DNA from: JAJDIA01 sp031555505
Lineage (GTDB): Bacteria; Bacteroidota; Bacteroidia; Bacteroidales; Tannerellaceae
Assembly: GCA_031555505.1 (NCBI GenBank)
Contig: JAVBUH010000037.1
Coordinates: 1 to 18,741 of the forward strand
Length of the DNA stretch: 18,741 nucleotides
Direction: 5' to 3'
Shown in pieces: positions 7,562-13,951 of the stretch; the stretch's first letter is position 1, and every line of letters starts with the position of its first letter. The notes below the pieces were generated by a model, which did not search any database, was not told the DNA's origin, and saw only the letters and a list, made by a program, of their open reading frames with translations. The position numbers and the translations under genes were made by a program.

Positions 7562-8688
7562 AACATTTCTTTTGTGCTTGGCAGGTTGTATTTGTAAATA
7601 TCCCGTCGGATCGCCATCTTGATCGAACGTGCCAAGGCTTTGAATATCGATTCGATCTTATGGTGTTCGTTGGATCCTTCAGCTTTTATATACAGGTTCA
7701 TACGGGCGGAGTCGCTCAGGCTCTTAAAGAAATGCTTAAACATTTCAGTGGGCATATTGCCTATCCGCTCACGGTAGAAGTCGGCTTCCCATACCAGCCA
7801 GGGGCGGCCGCCAAAATCAAGGGCAAGGGTGCATACACAGTCGTCCATCGGCAATGTATAGCCATATCGTTCGATCCCCCGTTTACTGCCAAGTGCTTTA
7901 TGCAAGGCTTCGCCCAGGGCGATGGCGGTGTCTTCTATGGTGTGATGTTCGTCTACACGCAAGTCGCCCACTGTACGTATGGTGAGGTCCATACCGGAAT
8001 GCTTGCCGATCTGTTCGAGCATGTGGTCGAAAAAGGCAATACCGGTCGATATCTCGGTCTGTCCGGTTCCGTCGATCACCAGTTTGATATAAATATCGGT
8101 TTCCTTCGTCTTGCGCTCGATCACGGCCGAACGTTCACCGGCAAAGAGATGTTCAGCCACCTTGTCCCAGTTGTCGGTGGTCAGTTCCGGCCAAAGGTTG
8201 CAGTGGTATTTCAACAGTTCAGCATCGGATCCTTCTTTACTATGCAACCAGATACCTTTGGCTTCCAGGTTTTTGGCCAGCTCCATATCAGTGAGCCGGT
8301 CGCCTATTACATAACTGTTTTCGAGGTCGTATTCTTCGGTCATGTACTTCTTCAGCATACCGGTGCGGGGCTTTCGGTTAGGCGACTTATCCTCCGGCAT
8401 CGAATCGTCTATCAGGATATCATTGAATACGATCCCCTCTCCTGCCAGTGTCTTCAGGATCATGGTATGAGCCGGCCAGAAGGTCTCTTCCGGAAAAGAA
8501 TCTGTTCCCAAGCCATCCTGATTAGTCACCATTACAAACTCAAAGTCCATGTGTTTCCGGATAAAAGCCAGGTTACGCATTACTTTAGGATAAAACTCAA
8601 GCTTTTCCAGACTGTCTAGCTGGAAATCAACTGGTGGCTCTTTCACCAGGGTGCCATCACGATCGATAAATAAAACCCTCTTTTTCAT
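7558..8688 (-). CDS. hisB: Bifunctional histidinol-phosphatase / imidazoleglycerol-phosphate dehydratase
   Basis: 376 aa fusion catalysing two steps of histidine synthesis. The N-terminal HAD phosphatase domain (about 1-165) has the nucleophile motif DRDGT with Asp9 and Asp11, MVTNQDG with the motif-II region near 53-59, RKPRTGM with the motif-III lysine at 106, and VIGDRLTDME at 127-136. The dehydratase domain (about 187-376) has FFDHMLEQIGKHSG (219-232) and DEHHTIED (246-253), whose His and Glu residues bind the metal, and a second EHHKIES at 341-347. The zinc-loop Cys/His of the E. coli phosphatase domain are replaced here (Asp94, Ser96, Ser102, Asn104). The start is 9 bp after the hisC stop; the end overlaps the lipoprotein gene by 4 bp. 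Confidence 0.97.
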   Translation of the reverse strand: MKKRVLFIDRDGTLVKEPPVDFQLDSLEKLEFYPKVMRNLAFIRKHMDFEFVMVTNQDGLGTDSFPEETFWPAHTMILKTLAGEGIVFNDILIDDSMPEDKSPNRKPRTGMLKKYMTEEYDLENSYVIGDRLTDMELAKNLEAKGIWLHSKEGSDAELLKYHCNLWPELTTDNWDKVAEHLFAGERSAVIERKTKETDIYIKLVIDGTGQTEISTGIAFFDHMLEQIGKHSGMDLTIRTVGDLRVDEHHTIEDTAIALGEALHKALGSKRGIERYGYTLPMDDCVCTLALDFGGRPWLVWEADFYRERIGNMPTEMFKHFFKSLSDSARMNLYIKAEGSNEHHKIESIFKALARSIKMAIRRDIYKYNLPSTKEML

Positions 8689-8697
8689 TATGTTGTA

Positions 8698-9729
8698 TTA
8701 AAATGCTTTCAATGCTTGCAGAAGCTTGTCGTTTTCTTCCGGTGTGCCAATCGTGATACGCAGACAGCCTTCACACAAAGAGATGTTTGTCCGGTTACGT
8801 ACTACCACTCCCTGCTCTGTCAGGTATTGGTAGATTGCATTTGCATCACCAGTTTCGACCAGCAGGAAATTGGCATCCGATGGATATACCTTGTAATAAA
8901 ACGGATTTCCTTTTAATATTGTTTCAACCCGGTCGCGTTCAGACAGGATAAGTTGCAATTGGTGTTGCATGCCTTCCACATTATCCAGTATCGCTATGGC
9001 TTGTTCCTGCGTGAGTTGGTTCACGTTGTAAGGATACTTCACTTTGTTCAGGATCGTGATGATCTCCGGCGATGCAAATGCCATTCCCAAACGGATACCG
9101 GCTGCTCCCCAGGCTTTGGAAAGTGTCTGGAGTACGATTAGGTTGGGAAAACTAACCAATTCGCGCAGGTAGGAAGGGGATGTGGCGAAATCAATATAGG
9201 CTTCGTCAATGACTACGATGCCCGGAAAGCATTTCAGTATCCGAAGTACTTCTTCCCGCTCGAGCAGGTTGCCTGAGGGATTGTTGGGCGAACAGAGAAA
9301 GATCACCTTGGTATGGGTGTCCACAGCGTTTAATATAGCTTCGGCATTCAAACGGAAGTCTTTATCCAGCAATACCTTAACGCATTTTACATTGTTTGTA
9401 TTGGCGGCTACTTCATACATGCCGTAAGAGGGCGAAATGGCGACTATGTTATCAATGGCCGGTTCGCAGAAGACGCGCAGGATCAGGTCGATCGGTTCGT
9501 CACTGCCGTTACCTGTAAAGATATGTTCCGGCGCAATGTCTTTCAACGCAGAGATTCGTTCTTTCAGTTTGCGTTGCAGCGGATCGGGATAACGGTTGTA
9601 GGGCGCATTCCACGGATTCTCGTTGGCATCCAGGAATACTGACGCTTCTCCATGAAATTCATCACGGGCGGATGAATAGGGCTTTAAGTCCCATATATTC
9701 TGTCGTACTAATTCTTTCAACTGTTTCAT
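8698..9729 (-). CDS. hisC: Histidinol-phosphate aminotransferase
   Basis: 343 aa PLP-dependent class I/II aminotransferase that converts imidazole acetol-phosphate and glutamate to histidinol-phosphate. Visible signatures are LDANENPWN near residues 33-41, GNGSDEPIDLILR (73-85) for cofactor binding, SPNNPSGN (147-154), DEAYIDF (175-181), and LSKAWGAAGIRLG with the Schiff-base Lys205 and Arg213. The C-terminus has VVVRNRTNISLCEGCLRITIGT with the substrate-binding arginine. The length is normal. The ATG overlaps the hisD stop by 1 nt (TAATG), consistent with tight coupling in the hisGDCB order. Confidence 0.97.
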   Translation of the reverse strand: MKQLKELVRQNIWDLKPYSSARDEFHGEASVFLDANENPWNAPYNRYPDPLQRKLKERISALKDIAPEHIFTGNGSDEPIDLILRVFCEPAIDNIVAISPSYGMYEVAANTNNVKCVKVLLDKDFRLNAEAILNAVDTHTKVIFLCSPNNPSGNLLEREEVLRILKCFPGIVVIDEAYIDFATSPSYLRELVSFPNLIVLQTLSKAWGAAGIRLGMAFASPEIITILNKVKYPYNVNQLTQEQAIAILDNVEGMQHQLQLILSERDRVETILKGNPFYYKVYPSDANFLLVETGDANAIYQYLTEQGVVVRNRTNISLCEGCLRITIGTPEENDKLLQALKAF

Positions 9730-11009
9730 TACTCTTTTAATCTGATCGTTACAGCATTTTTGTGTGCCTCTAATTGTTCGTTGGCAGCCATCGTTTCTAT
9801 GGTTGGCTGGAGCAAACGGATACCTTCACGGGTGATCTCCTGGAAAGTGATTTTCTTGCTGAAGCTGTCCAGGTTCACGCCACTGTATGAACGGGCATAA
9901 CCGTTGGTAGGCAATGTATGATTGGTGCCTGAGGCGTAATCACCCGCACTTTCAGGGGTGTAGGCTCCCAGGAAGACGCTGCCGGCATTTTCAATCTGTT
10001 CGGCCATGACCGCATAATCGGTCGTCTGAATGATCAAATGCTCGGGGGCGTACAGATTGGTAAATTCAATAATCTCTTTTTTGTCTTTTAGCAAGATAAT
10101 CAGACTGTTATTTAATGATTTTTCAACCAATTCTTTCCGAGGTAATTGTGCTTGCTGGGCGCGGATGGCGTCCATTACAGGTTCAATCAATGCTTCCGAA
10201 TCTGTGATCAAAACTGACTGACTATCAGCACCATGTTCGGCCTGAGAGAGGAAATCGGCGGCAATAAAGGCGGGATTGGCATATTGATCGGCAATAATCG
10301 CTACTTCCGAAGGGCCGGCCGGCATATCGATAGCTACATCTTTGAGGCTCACCAACTGCTTGGCAGCCGTTACATACTGGTTGCCTGGTCCGAATATCTT
10401 ATAGACTTTCGGTACGGTTTCTGTGCCATAAGTCATTGATGCAATGGCCTGTATGCCTCCTATTTTAAATATTTTATCAACTCCGGCCACTTGAGCGGCA
10501 TAGAGGATGGCGGGATGGATCTTGCCTGTCCGGTCGGGCGGCGTACAAAGCACTACTTCCTTACATCCTGCTATCCGTGCGGGAACAGCCAGCATCAATA
10601 CAGTGGAAAATAACGGCGCCGTACCTCCGGGAATATACAGTCCTACTTTATCAATCGCTACGGCTTTCTGCCAGCAACATACACCGGGCATTGTTACCAC
10701 ACGTATACCTTCGAAGCGTTGGGCAGCATGGAAAGCCTCTATATTCTGCTTGGCCGTATGGATTGCCTGCTTTAGATCATCAGAGATAAGATTCGCTGAT
10801 TCAGCTATTTCTGATTCGTTTGCCTGTAAAGAAGCAAGTACTACTTTATCAAACCGCTCCTCGTATTTCCGGACGGCAGCATCCCCATTCGTTCGCACGT
10901 CATCCAGTACATTTTGTACGGTATCAAATAATGCGGTCACATGCAGTGTCGGCCTTTTGATCAGTTCATCCCATTCCGTCCGGGAAGGATATTTACATAC
11001 TTTCATCAT
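9729..11009 (-). CDS. hisD: Histidinol dehydrogenase
   Basis: Zn2+-dependent enzyme that oxidises histidinol to histidine in the last two steps with NAD+. From the chosen start it is 426 aa, the normal length. Signatures are GLYIPGGTAPLFSTVLMLAVPA, FGPGNQYVTAAKQLV, IDMPAGPSEVAIIAD and SQAEHGADSQSVL (zinc and catalytic region), and LYAPEHLII with SAGDYASGTNHTLPTNG near the end. The open frame extends to a TTG at 11042 inside the hisG end, with an ATG at 11030, but the ATG at 11009 is preferred: AGGGAGA lies 5 nt before it, and the protein then begins MMKVCKYPSRTEWDEL, like its relatives. The next ATG (11006) is equally possible. Confidence 0.95.
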   Translation of the reverse strand: MMKVCKYPSRTEWDELIKRPTLHVTALFDTVQNVLDDVRTNGDAAVRKYEERFDKVVLASLQANESEIAESANLISDDLKQAIHTAKQNIEAFHAAQRFEGIRVVTMPGVCCWQKAVAIDKVGLYIPGGTAPLFSTVLMLAVPARIAGCKEVVLCTPPDRTGKIHPAILYAAQVAGVDKIFKIGGIQAIASMTYGTETVPKVYKIFGPGNQYVTAAKQLVSLKDVAIDMPAGPSEVAIIADQYANPAFIAADFLSQAEHGADSQSVLITDSEALIEPVMDAIRAQQAQLPRKELVEKSLNNSLIILLKDKKEIIEFTNLYAPEHLIIQTTDYAVMAEQIENAGSVFLGAYTPESAGDYASGTNHTLPTNGYARSYSGVNLDSFSKKITFQEITREGIRLLQPTIETMAANEQLEAHKNAVTIRLKE

Positions 11010-11034
11010 ATAAGTCTCCCTCACGCTCATTACA

Positions 11035-11886
11035 TTATACAATCATTTTCTCAATCGGGATCACCAGGATACCTTCAGCCCCCAGTGATTTCAGCTTACC
11101 GATAATTTCCCAAAAGTGGCTTTCTGCAATCACCGACTGTACGGAAACCCAGTTCTCATCAGCCAACGGGGTAACCGTAGGGCTTTTCATACCCGGTAAT
11201 ATTTCAATAATCTCAGGCAGTTTGTCTTTCGGAGCATTCAAAAGTACGTATTTTTTCCCTTCGGCCGCCTGAATAGCATCAAAACGAAACAGTAATTCGT
11301 CCAGAATCGCTTGCTTTTCTTCGGTCAGCTGATGATTGGCAATCAACAGCGCCTCGCACTGCTGTACCACTTCCACTTCTTTCAACAGATTGCTCACTAA
11401 CGTACTGCCTGAACTAACAATATCAAAGATAGCATCGGCCAGCCCAATGGCAGGAGCAATCTCTACCGAACCGGTGATCACATGCAGGTCTGCCTTCACG
11501 CCATTTTGTGCCAGGTAACCCCTCAGGATTCCAGGATAGGACGTGGCAATCGTCTTCCCTTCAAACCAACTCACCCCATTGTATTCGGCTGCTTTGGGTA
11601 TAGCCAGTGATAGACGGCATTTACTGAATCCCAACCGTTTTACCAACCGGGCTTTTTGCCCCTTCTCCACATACTCGTTCTCTCCCACTATACCCACGTC
11701 GGCCACACCGTTGGCTACCGATTCGGGTATATCGTCATCACGCAGAAACAGCAGTTCTACCGGAAAGCCTTTTGCCGATAGCAACAGGATTCGCTTTCCC
11801 CGGTTTAGTTTGATTCCTGCTTCCTCGAGCAACAACATGGTTTCATCGTATAAACGCCCTTTCGATTGTACCGCAATTCGTAACAT
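11035..11886 (-). CDS. hisG: ATP phosphoribosyltransferase (long form)
   Basis: 283 aa. Catalyses the first and feedback-controlled step of histidine synthesis, from ATP and PRPP. The length and the C-terminal HisG_C domain (about 205-283, ending LGAEGILVIPIEKMIV) mark the long, hexameric form that does not need HisZ and is normally inhibited by histidine. The catalytic part starts LRIAVQSKGRL and contains DVGIVGENEYVEKG and the PRPP-binding stretch SVEIAPAIGLADAIFDIVSSGST. It is the first structural gene of the operon, about 73 nt downstream of the attenuator T-run. No strong ribosome binding site is seen, only an A/G-rich AAAAAAAGAAGA before the ATG. Confidence 0.97.
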   Translation of the reverse strand: MLRIAVQSKGRLYDETMLLLEEAGIKLNRGKRILLLSAKGFPVELLFLRDDDIPESVANGVADVGIVGENEYVEKGQKARLVKRLGFSKCRLSLAIPKAAEYNGVSWFEGKTIATSYPGILRGYLAQNGVKADLHVITGSVEIAPAIGLADAIFDIVSSGSTLVSNLLKEVEVVQQCEALLIANHQLTEEKQAILDELLFRFDAIQAAEGKKYVLLNAPKDKLPEIIEILPGMKSPTVTPLADENWVSVQSVIAESHFWEIIGKLKSLGAEGILVIPIEKMIV

Positions 11887-11959
11887 AATTATCTTCTTTT
11901 TTTAAGTTTAATCTGTCTGATTTGATTTAAAACTAATTTCATCTATACACGCTTAGTCT

Positions 11960-11994
11960 AAAAAACAAAAGGCTTACCGTCATACGGCAAGCCT
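11960..11994 (-). terminator. his attenuator terminator
   Basis: On the minus strand the arms 11984-11994 and 11970-11980 form an 11-bp stem (AGGCTTGCCGT with ACGGTAAGCCT, one G-U pair) closing a 3-nt loop. It is followed by TTTGTTTTTT. This is a strong intrinsic terminator in the leader, between the leader peptide and hisG, where read-through is needed to express the operon. Confidence 0.88.
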
Positions 11995-12027
11995 CTTTAT
12001 ATTATATGTATACACCACACATCTCCC

Positions 12028-12036
12028 AGCCCACCG
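12028..12036 (-). promoter_or_regulatory. Candidate antiterminator segment of the his leader
   Basis: The leader RNA segment CGGUGGGCU starts 2 nt after the leader stop codon. It can pair over nine positions with the ascending terminator arm at 11985-11993 (five Watson-Crick, four G-U pairs). If it pairs, the terminator cannot form. A ribosome sitting on the stop codon would cover it. The pairing is seen; its use is inferred. Confidence 0.6.
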
Positions 12037-12038
12037 AA

Positions 12039-12077
12039 CTACTGCCCGTTGTAATGATGATGACGATGATGTGACAT
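12039..12077 (-). CDS. hisL: his operon leader peptide
   Basis: A 12-codon reading frame, MSHHRHHHYNGQ followed by TAG. Five of 12 codons are His (all CAT) in the run HHRHHH. It lies about 27 nt after the predicted transcription start and just before the antiterminator segment and terminator hairpin of the hisGDCB operon. Such a His-rich leader is the sensor in translation-dependent attenuation: slow decoding of the His codons when charged tRNA-His is scarce favours read-through. No Shine-Dalgarno sequence is seen; the region before the ATG is A/T-rich, normal for this phylum. The peptide itself probably has no function. Confidence 0.85.
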   Translation of the reverse strand: MSHHRHHHYNGQ

Positions 12078-12110
12078 ATTTATTGACATGTTTTCACTAT
12101 TTTGATGCCG

Positions 12111-12140
12111 CAAAGTTACACAAATTATTTAATGCGCCAA
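12111..12140 (-). promoter_or_regulatory. his operon promoter
   Basis: On the minus strand TAACTTTGC (-7, box at 12111-12118) matches the Bacteroidetes consensus TAnnTTTG(C/T) fully, and TTG (12138-12140) lies 19 bp upstream as the -33 element. Transcription would begin near 12104, about 27 nt before the leader peptide ATG. Confidence 0.7.
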
Positions 12141-12551
12141 TTTTTCTGACACTTTTTACTTATTCCAACCAACCAACGATTTTTTCTGCCGTTTTACTTC
12201 AACAGCAACTGCCCGCTTATTGTCCAAATATACTCCCACATTTTGGCATTGTCTCACTATCGATATCAGTCTACATTATCTACTTTCAACCCGCCTTTCT
12301 TTTTGCCATCTCCTTTGGGATCTCGCCCAACACCTTTCAGTACACCGGAAAACAGGCTGATCGCTGTTGATTCGAATGCATAAAATTGCTCAAAATATAT
12401 TTTCTCTTGCCGGCTGGCCAACTATGCTCCGAGCAGCACTACGGTACGCCATTGAAAAAAACGCCGCCGGAAATGGAAGCCGGAGTGACGAAGAAATAAA
12501 ACTATTTGCTCTGTTAGATGTTTTTATAAGAAATACAAATCAAGTAAAGCC
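12141..12551. other. Intergenic stretch with no convincing gene
   Basis: About 410 bp between the his promoter and the DUF1398 gene, which point away from each other. A short frame at 12376-12564 (plus, 62 codons) is open but has no visible promoter or known motif and runs into the DUF1398 start. Another open plus frame crosses the his promoter. No repeat, tRNA or clear structured RNA was recognised. No TAnnTTTG box for the DUF1398 gene was found. Confidence 0.5.
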
Positions 12552-12944
12552 ATGTTTACAATAGAACAAATTCAGGATATTCATTCCAAAGTAAAGAGCG
12601 GAGCCGATTTTCCCCGTTATATACAAGAACTAATTCAGCTGGGAGTACGGAATTATACCATTTATGTCAATAACGGACGTACTGTTTATTCAGGTAAAAA
12701 CAATTTTACCATTAGTTCCGAAGCCAACTATCCTTTAGTAGAGATCAGCTTGGAAGGAAATAAGCAAAACTTAGAGCACACACTGAAAATTCATCAACAG
12801 GGTCTGACCGACTATCCTGCTTTTTGCAGGCAGGCCGCTGAAGCCGGAGTAGAAAAATGGACGGTGGATATGGAGCAAATGACTTGTACATATTACGACC
12901 AACAAGGGAACATGCTGGTAATTGAGAATATCCCTAATCCCTGA
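12552..12944 (+). CDS. DUF1398 family protein
   Basis: 130 aa soluble protein. It has the family features as I know them: the start MFTIEQIQDIHSKVKSGADFP, then YIQELIQLGVRNYTIYVNNGRTVYSG, a central hydrophilic part, and a C-terminal 'FCRQAAEAGVEKWTVDMEQMTCTYYDQQGN' stretch. The E. coli relative YbcV is a prophage-borne protein; the biochemical function of the family is unknown. No signal peptide or membrane helix is present. The gene sits alone between the his leader region and panB, with no clear terminator after it. The ATG at 12552 is the first start and gives the family's usual length. Confidence 0.8.
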   Translation: MFTIEQIQDIHSKVKSGADFPRYIQELIQLGVRNYTIYVNNGRTVYSGKNNFTISSEANYPLVEISLEGNKQNLEHTLKIHQQGLTDYPAFCRQAAEAGVEKWTVDMEQMTCTYYDQQGNMLVIENIPNP

Positions 12945-12965
12945 AAATCCGTTTAAGTGCTTTTT

Positions 12966-12990
12966 GTCTATCCAAAGTCTATCCAAAGTC
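12966..12990. repeat. Tandem 11-bp direct repeat upstream of panB
   Basis: GTCTATCCAAA occurs twice without a gap (12966-12976 and 12977-12987), followed by GTC, the start of a third copy. It ends 11 bp before the panB -7 box, so it covers the region where a -33 element or an activator/repressor would bind. Confidence 0.8.
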
Positions 12991-13001
12991 ATATTAATAC
13001 G

Positions 13002-13009
13002 TACCTTTG
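13002..13009 (+). promoter_or_regulatory. Candidate -7 box for panB
   Basis: TACCTTTG matches the Bacteroidetes -7 consensus and lies 29 bp before the panB ATG. There is no TTG at the expected -33 spacing; the tandem repeat occupies that position instead, which could mean an activator-dependent promoter (inference). Confidence 0.55.
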
Positions 13010-13038
13010 ACCCCTGAAATCATTTTAACAAACAGATT

Positions 13039-13863
13039 ATGTCAGTTGCAAAAAGGGATTTAGAAAACAGAAAGGTCACTACCCATCGCCTGATGGAAAT
13101 GAAACAACGCGGCGAAAAAATATCGATGCTTACGGCATACGATTATTCAATGGCTAAACTGATCGATCAGGCAGGTATGGACGTGATCCTGGTGGGCGAT
13201 TCTGCCTCCAACGTCATGGCCGGGAATGTAACAACTCTCCCTATCACCCTCGATCACATGATCTATCATGGTAAGTCTGTTATGAAAGCCGTACAGCGGG
13301 CGTTGGTGGTGGTTGATCTTCCTTTCGGCACCTACCAGGGTAACTCCAAAGAAGCGTTGAAATCGGCCATCCGGGTGATGAAGGAGACACATGCCGACTG
13401 TATCAAGCTGGAAGGTGGCATAGAAATCAAAGAATCGATCGAACGCATCCTGACCGCCGGTATCCCGGTAATGGGACACTTAGGATTAACCCCTCAGTCT
13501 ATCAATAAATTCGGTACATACACCGTACGCGCCAAAGAAGAGGCCGAAGCCGCTAAACTGCTTTCGGATGCACTCATGCTCGAAGAAGTAGGCTGTTTTG
13601 GCGTCGTACTGGAAAAGATTCCGGCAACATTAGCCACCCAGGTCTCTTCCGAACTTACCATCCCTGTAATCGGTATCGGTGCCGGTGGTGGCGTAGACGG
13701 ACAAGTGTTGGTCATGCACGATATGCTCGGACTCACCCAGGGTTTCTCGCCCCGCTTCCTGCGCCGCTATGCCAACCTGGAAGAAGTCATCACCCGGGCC
13801 GTCCAGTCCTACATTGAAGATGTGAAAACGATGGACTTCCCCAACGAAAAAGAACAATACTAA
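13039..13863 (+). CDS. panB: 3-methyl-2-oxobutanoate hydroxymethyltransferase
   Basis: 274 aa TIM-barrel enzyme that transfers a hydroxymethyl group from methylene-tetrahydrofolate to ketoisovalerate, making ketopantoate for pantothenate and CoA. Signatures: ISMLTAYDYSMAKLIDQAGMD (28-48), ILVGDSASNVMAG with the Mg2+ ligand Asp54, VVDLPFGTYQ with Asp93, CIKLEGG (121-127), and VVLEKIP with the catalytic Glu192. GIGAGGGVDGQVLVMHDMLG follows in the C-terminal part. Length and motif order are normal. It stands alone here; panC and panD are not adjacent. A hairpin shared with the convergent antiporter gene follows it. Confidence 0.97.
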   Translation: MSVAKRDLENRKVTTHRLMEMKQRGEKISMLTAYDYSMAKLIDQAGMDVILVGDSASNVMAGNVTTLPITLDHMIYHGKSVMKAVQRALVVVDLPFGTYQGNSKEALKSAIRVMKETHADCIKLEGGIEIKESIERILTAGIPVMGHLGLTPQSINKFGTYTVRAKEEAEAAKLLSDALMLEEVGCFGVVLEKIPATLATQVSSELTIPVIGIGAGGGVDGQVLVMHDMLGLTQGFSPRFLRRYANLEEVITRAVQSYIEDVKTMDFPNEKEQY

Positions 13864-13866
13864 ACC

Positions 13867-13908
13867 ACTCCCTATACACACCACCACAAAAAGAGGTGTA
13901 TAGGGAGT
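13867..13908. terminator. Hairpin between panB and the convergent antiporter gene
   Basis: A perfect 13-bp inverted repeat (ACTCCCTATACAC at 13867-13879 and its complement at 13896-13908) with a 16-nt loop sits 3 bp after the panB stop. No T-run follows on either strand. Its place between two converging genes suggests a bidirectional transcript end or 3'-protecting structure, but it is not a textbook intrinsic terminator. Confidence 0.55.
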
Positions 13909-13951
13909 AGTCTCCAAACCCTTGTATCAAGCTACGTATCTATGGTATTCC

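Noticed and set aside
7660..8619. Long (319-codon) open frame on the plus strand opposite hisB
   Set aside because: It is fully antisense to a certain hisB and is explained by codon bias of the real gene; no domain is visible.
12051..12071. GATGATGA-type trinucleotide repeat on the plus strand
   Set aside because: It looks like a microsatellite but is explained as the complement of the His codons of the leader peptide.
12071..12370. 99-codon plus-strand frame across the his promoter
   Set aside because: It lies antisense to the his leader and promoter, its start is the complement of the leader peptide ATG region, and its composition does not look like a family protein.
12376..12564. Short plus-strand frame (about 62 codons) just upstream of and overlapping the DUF1398 start
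   Set aside because: No recognisable domain, no promoter or ribosome site, and it overlaps the start of a better-supported gene. It cannot be excluded as a small protein.
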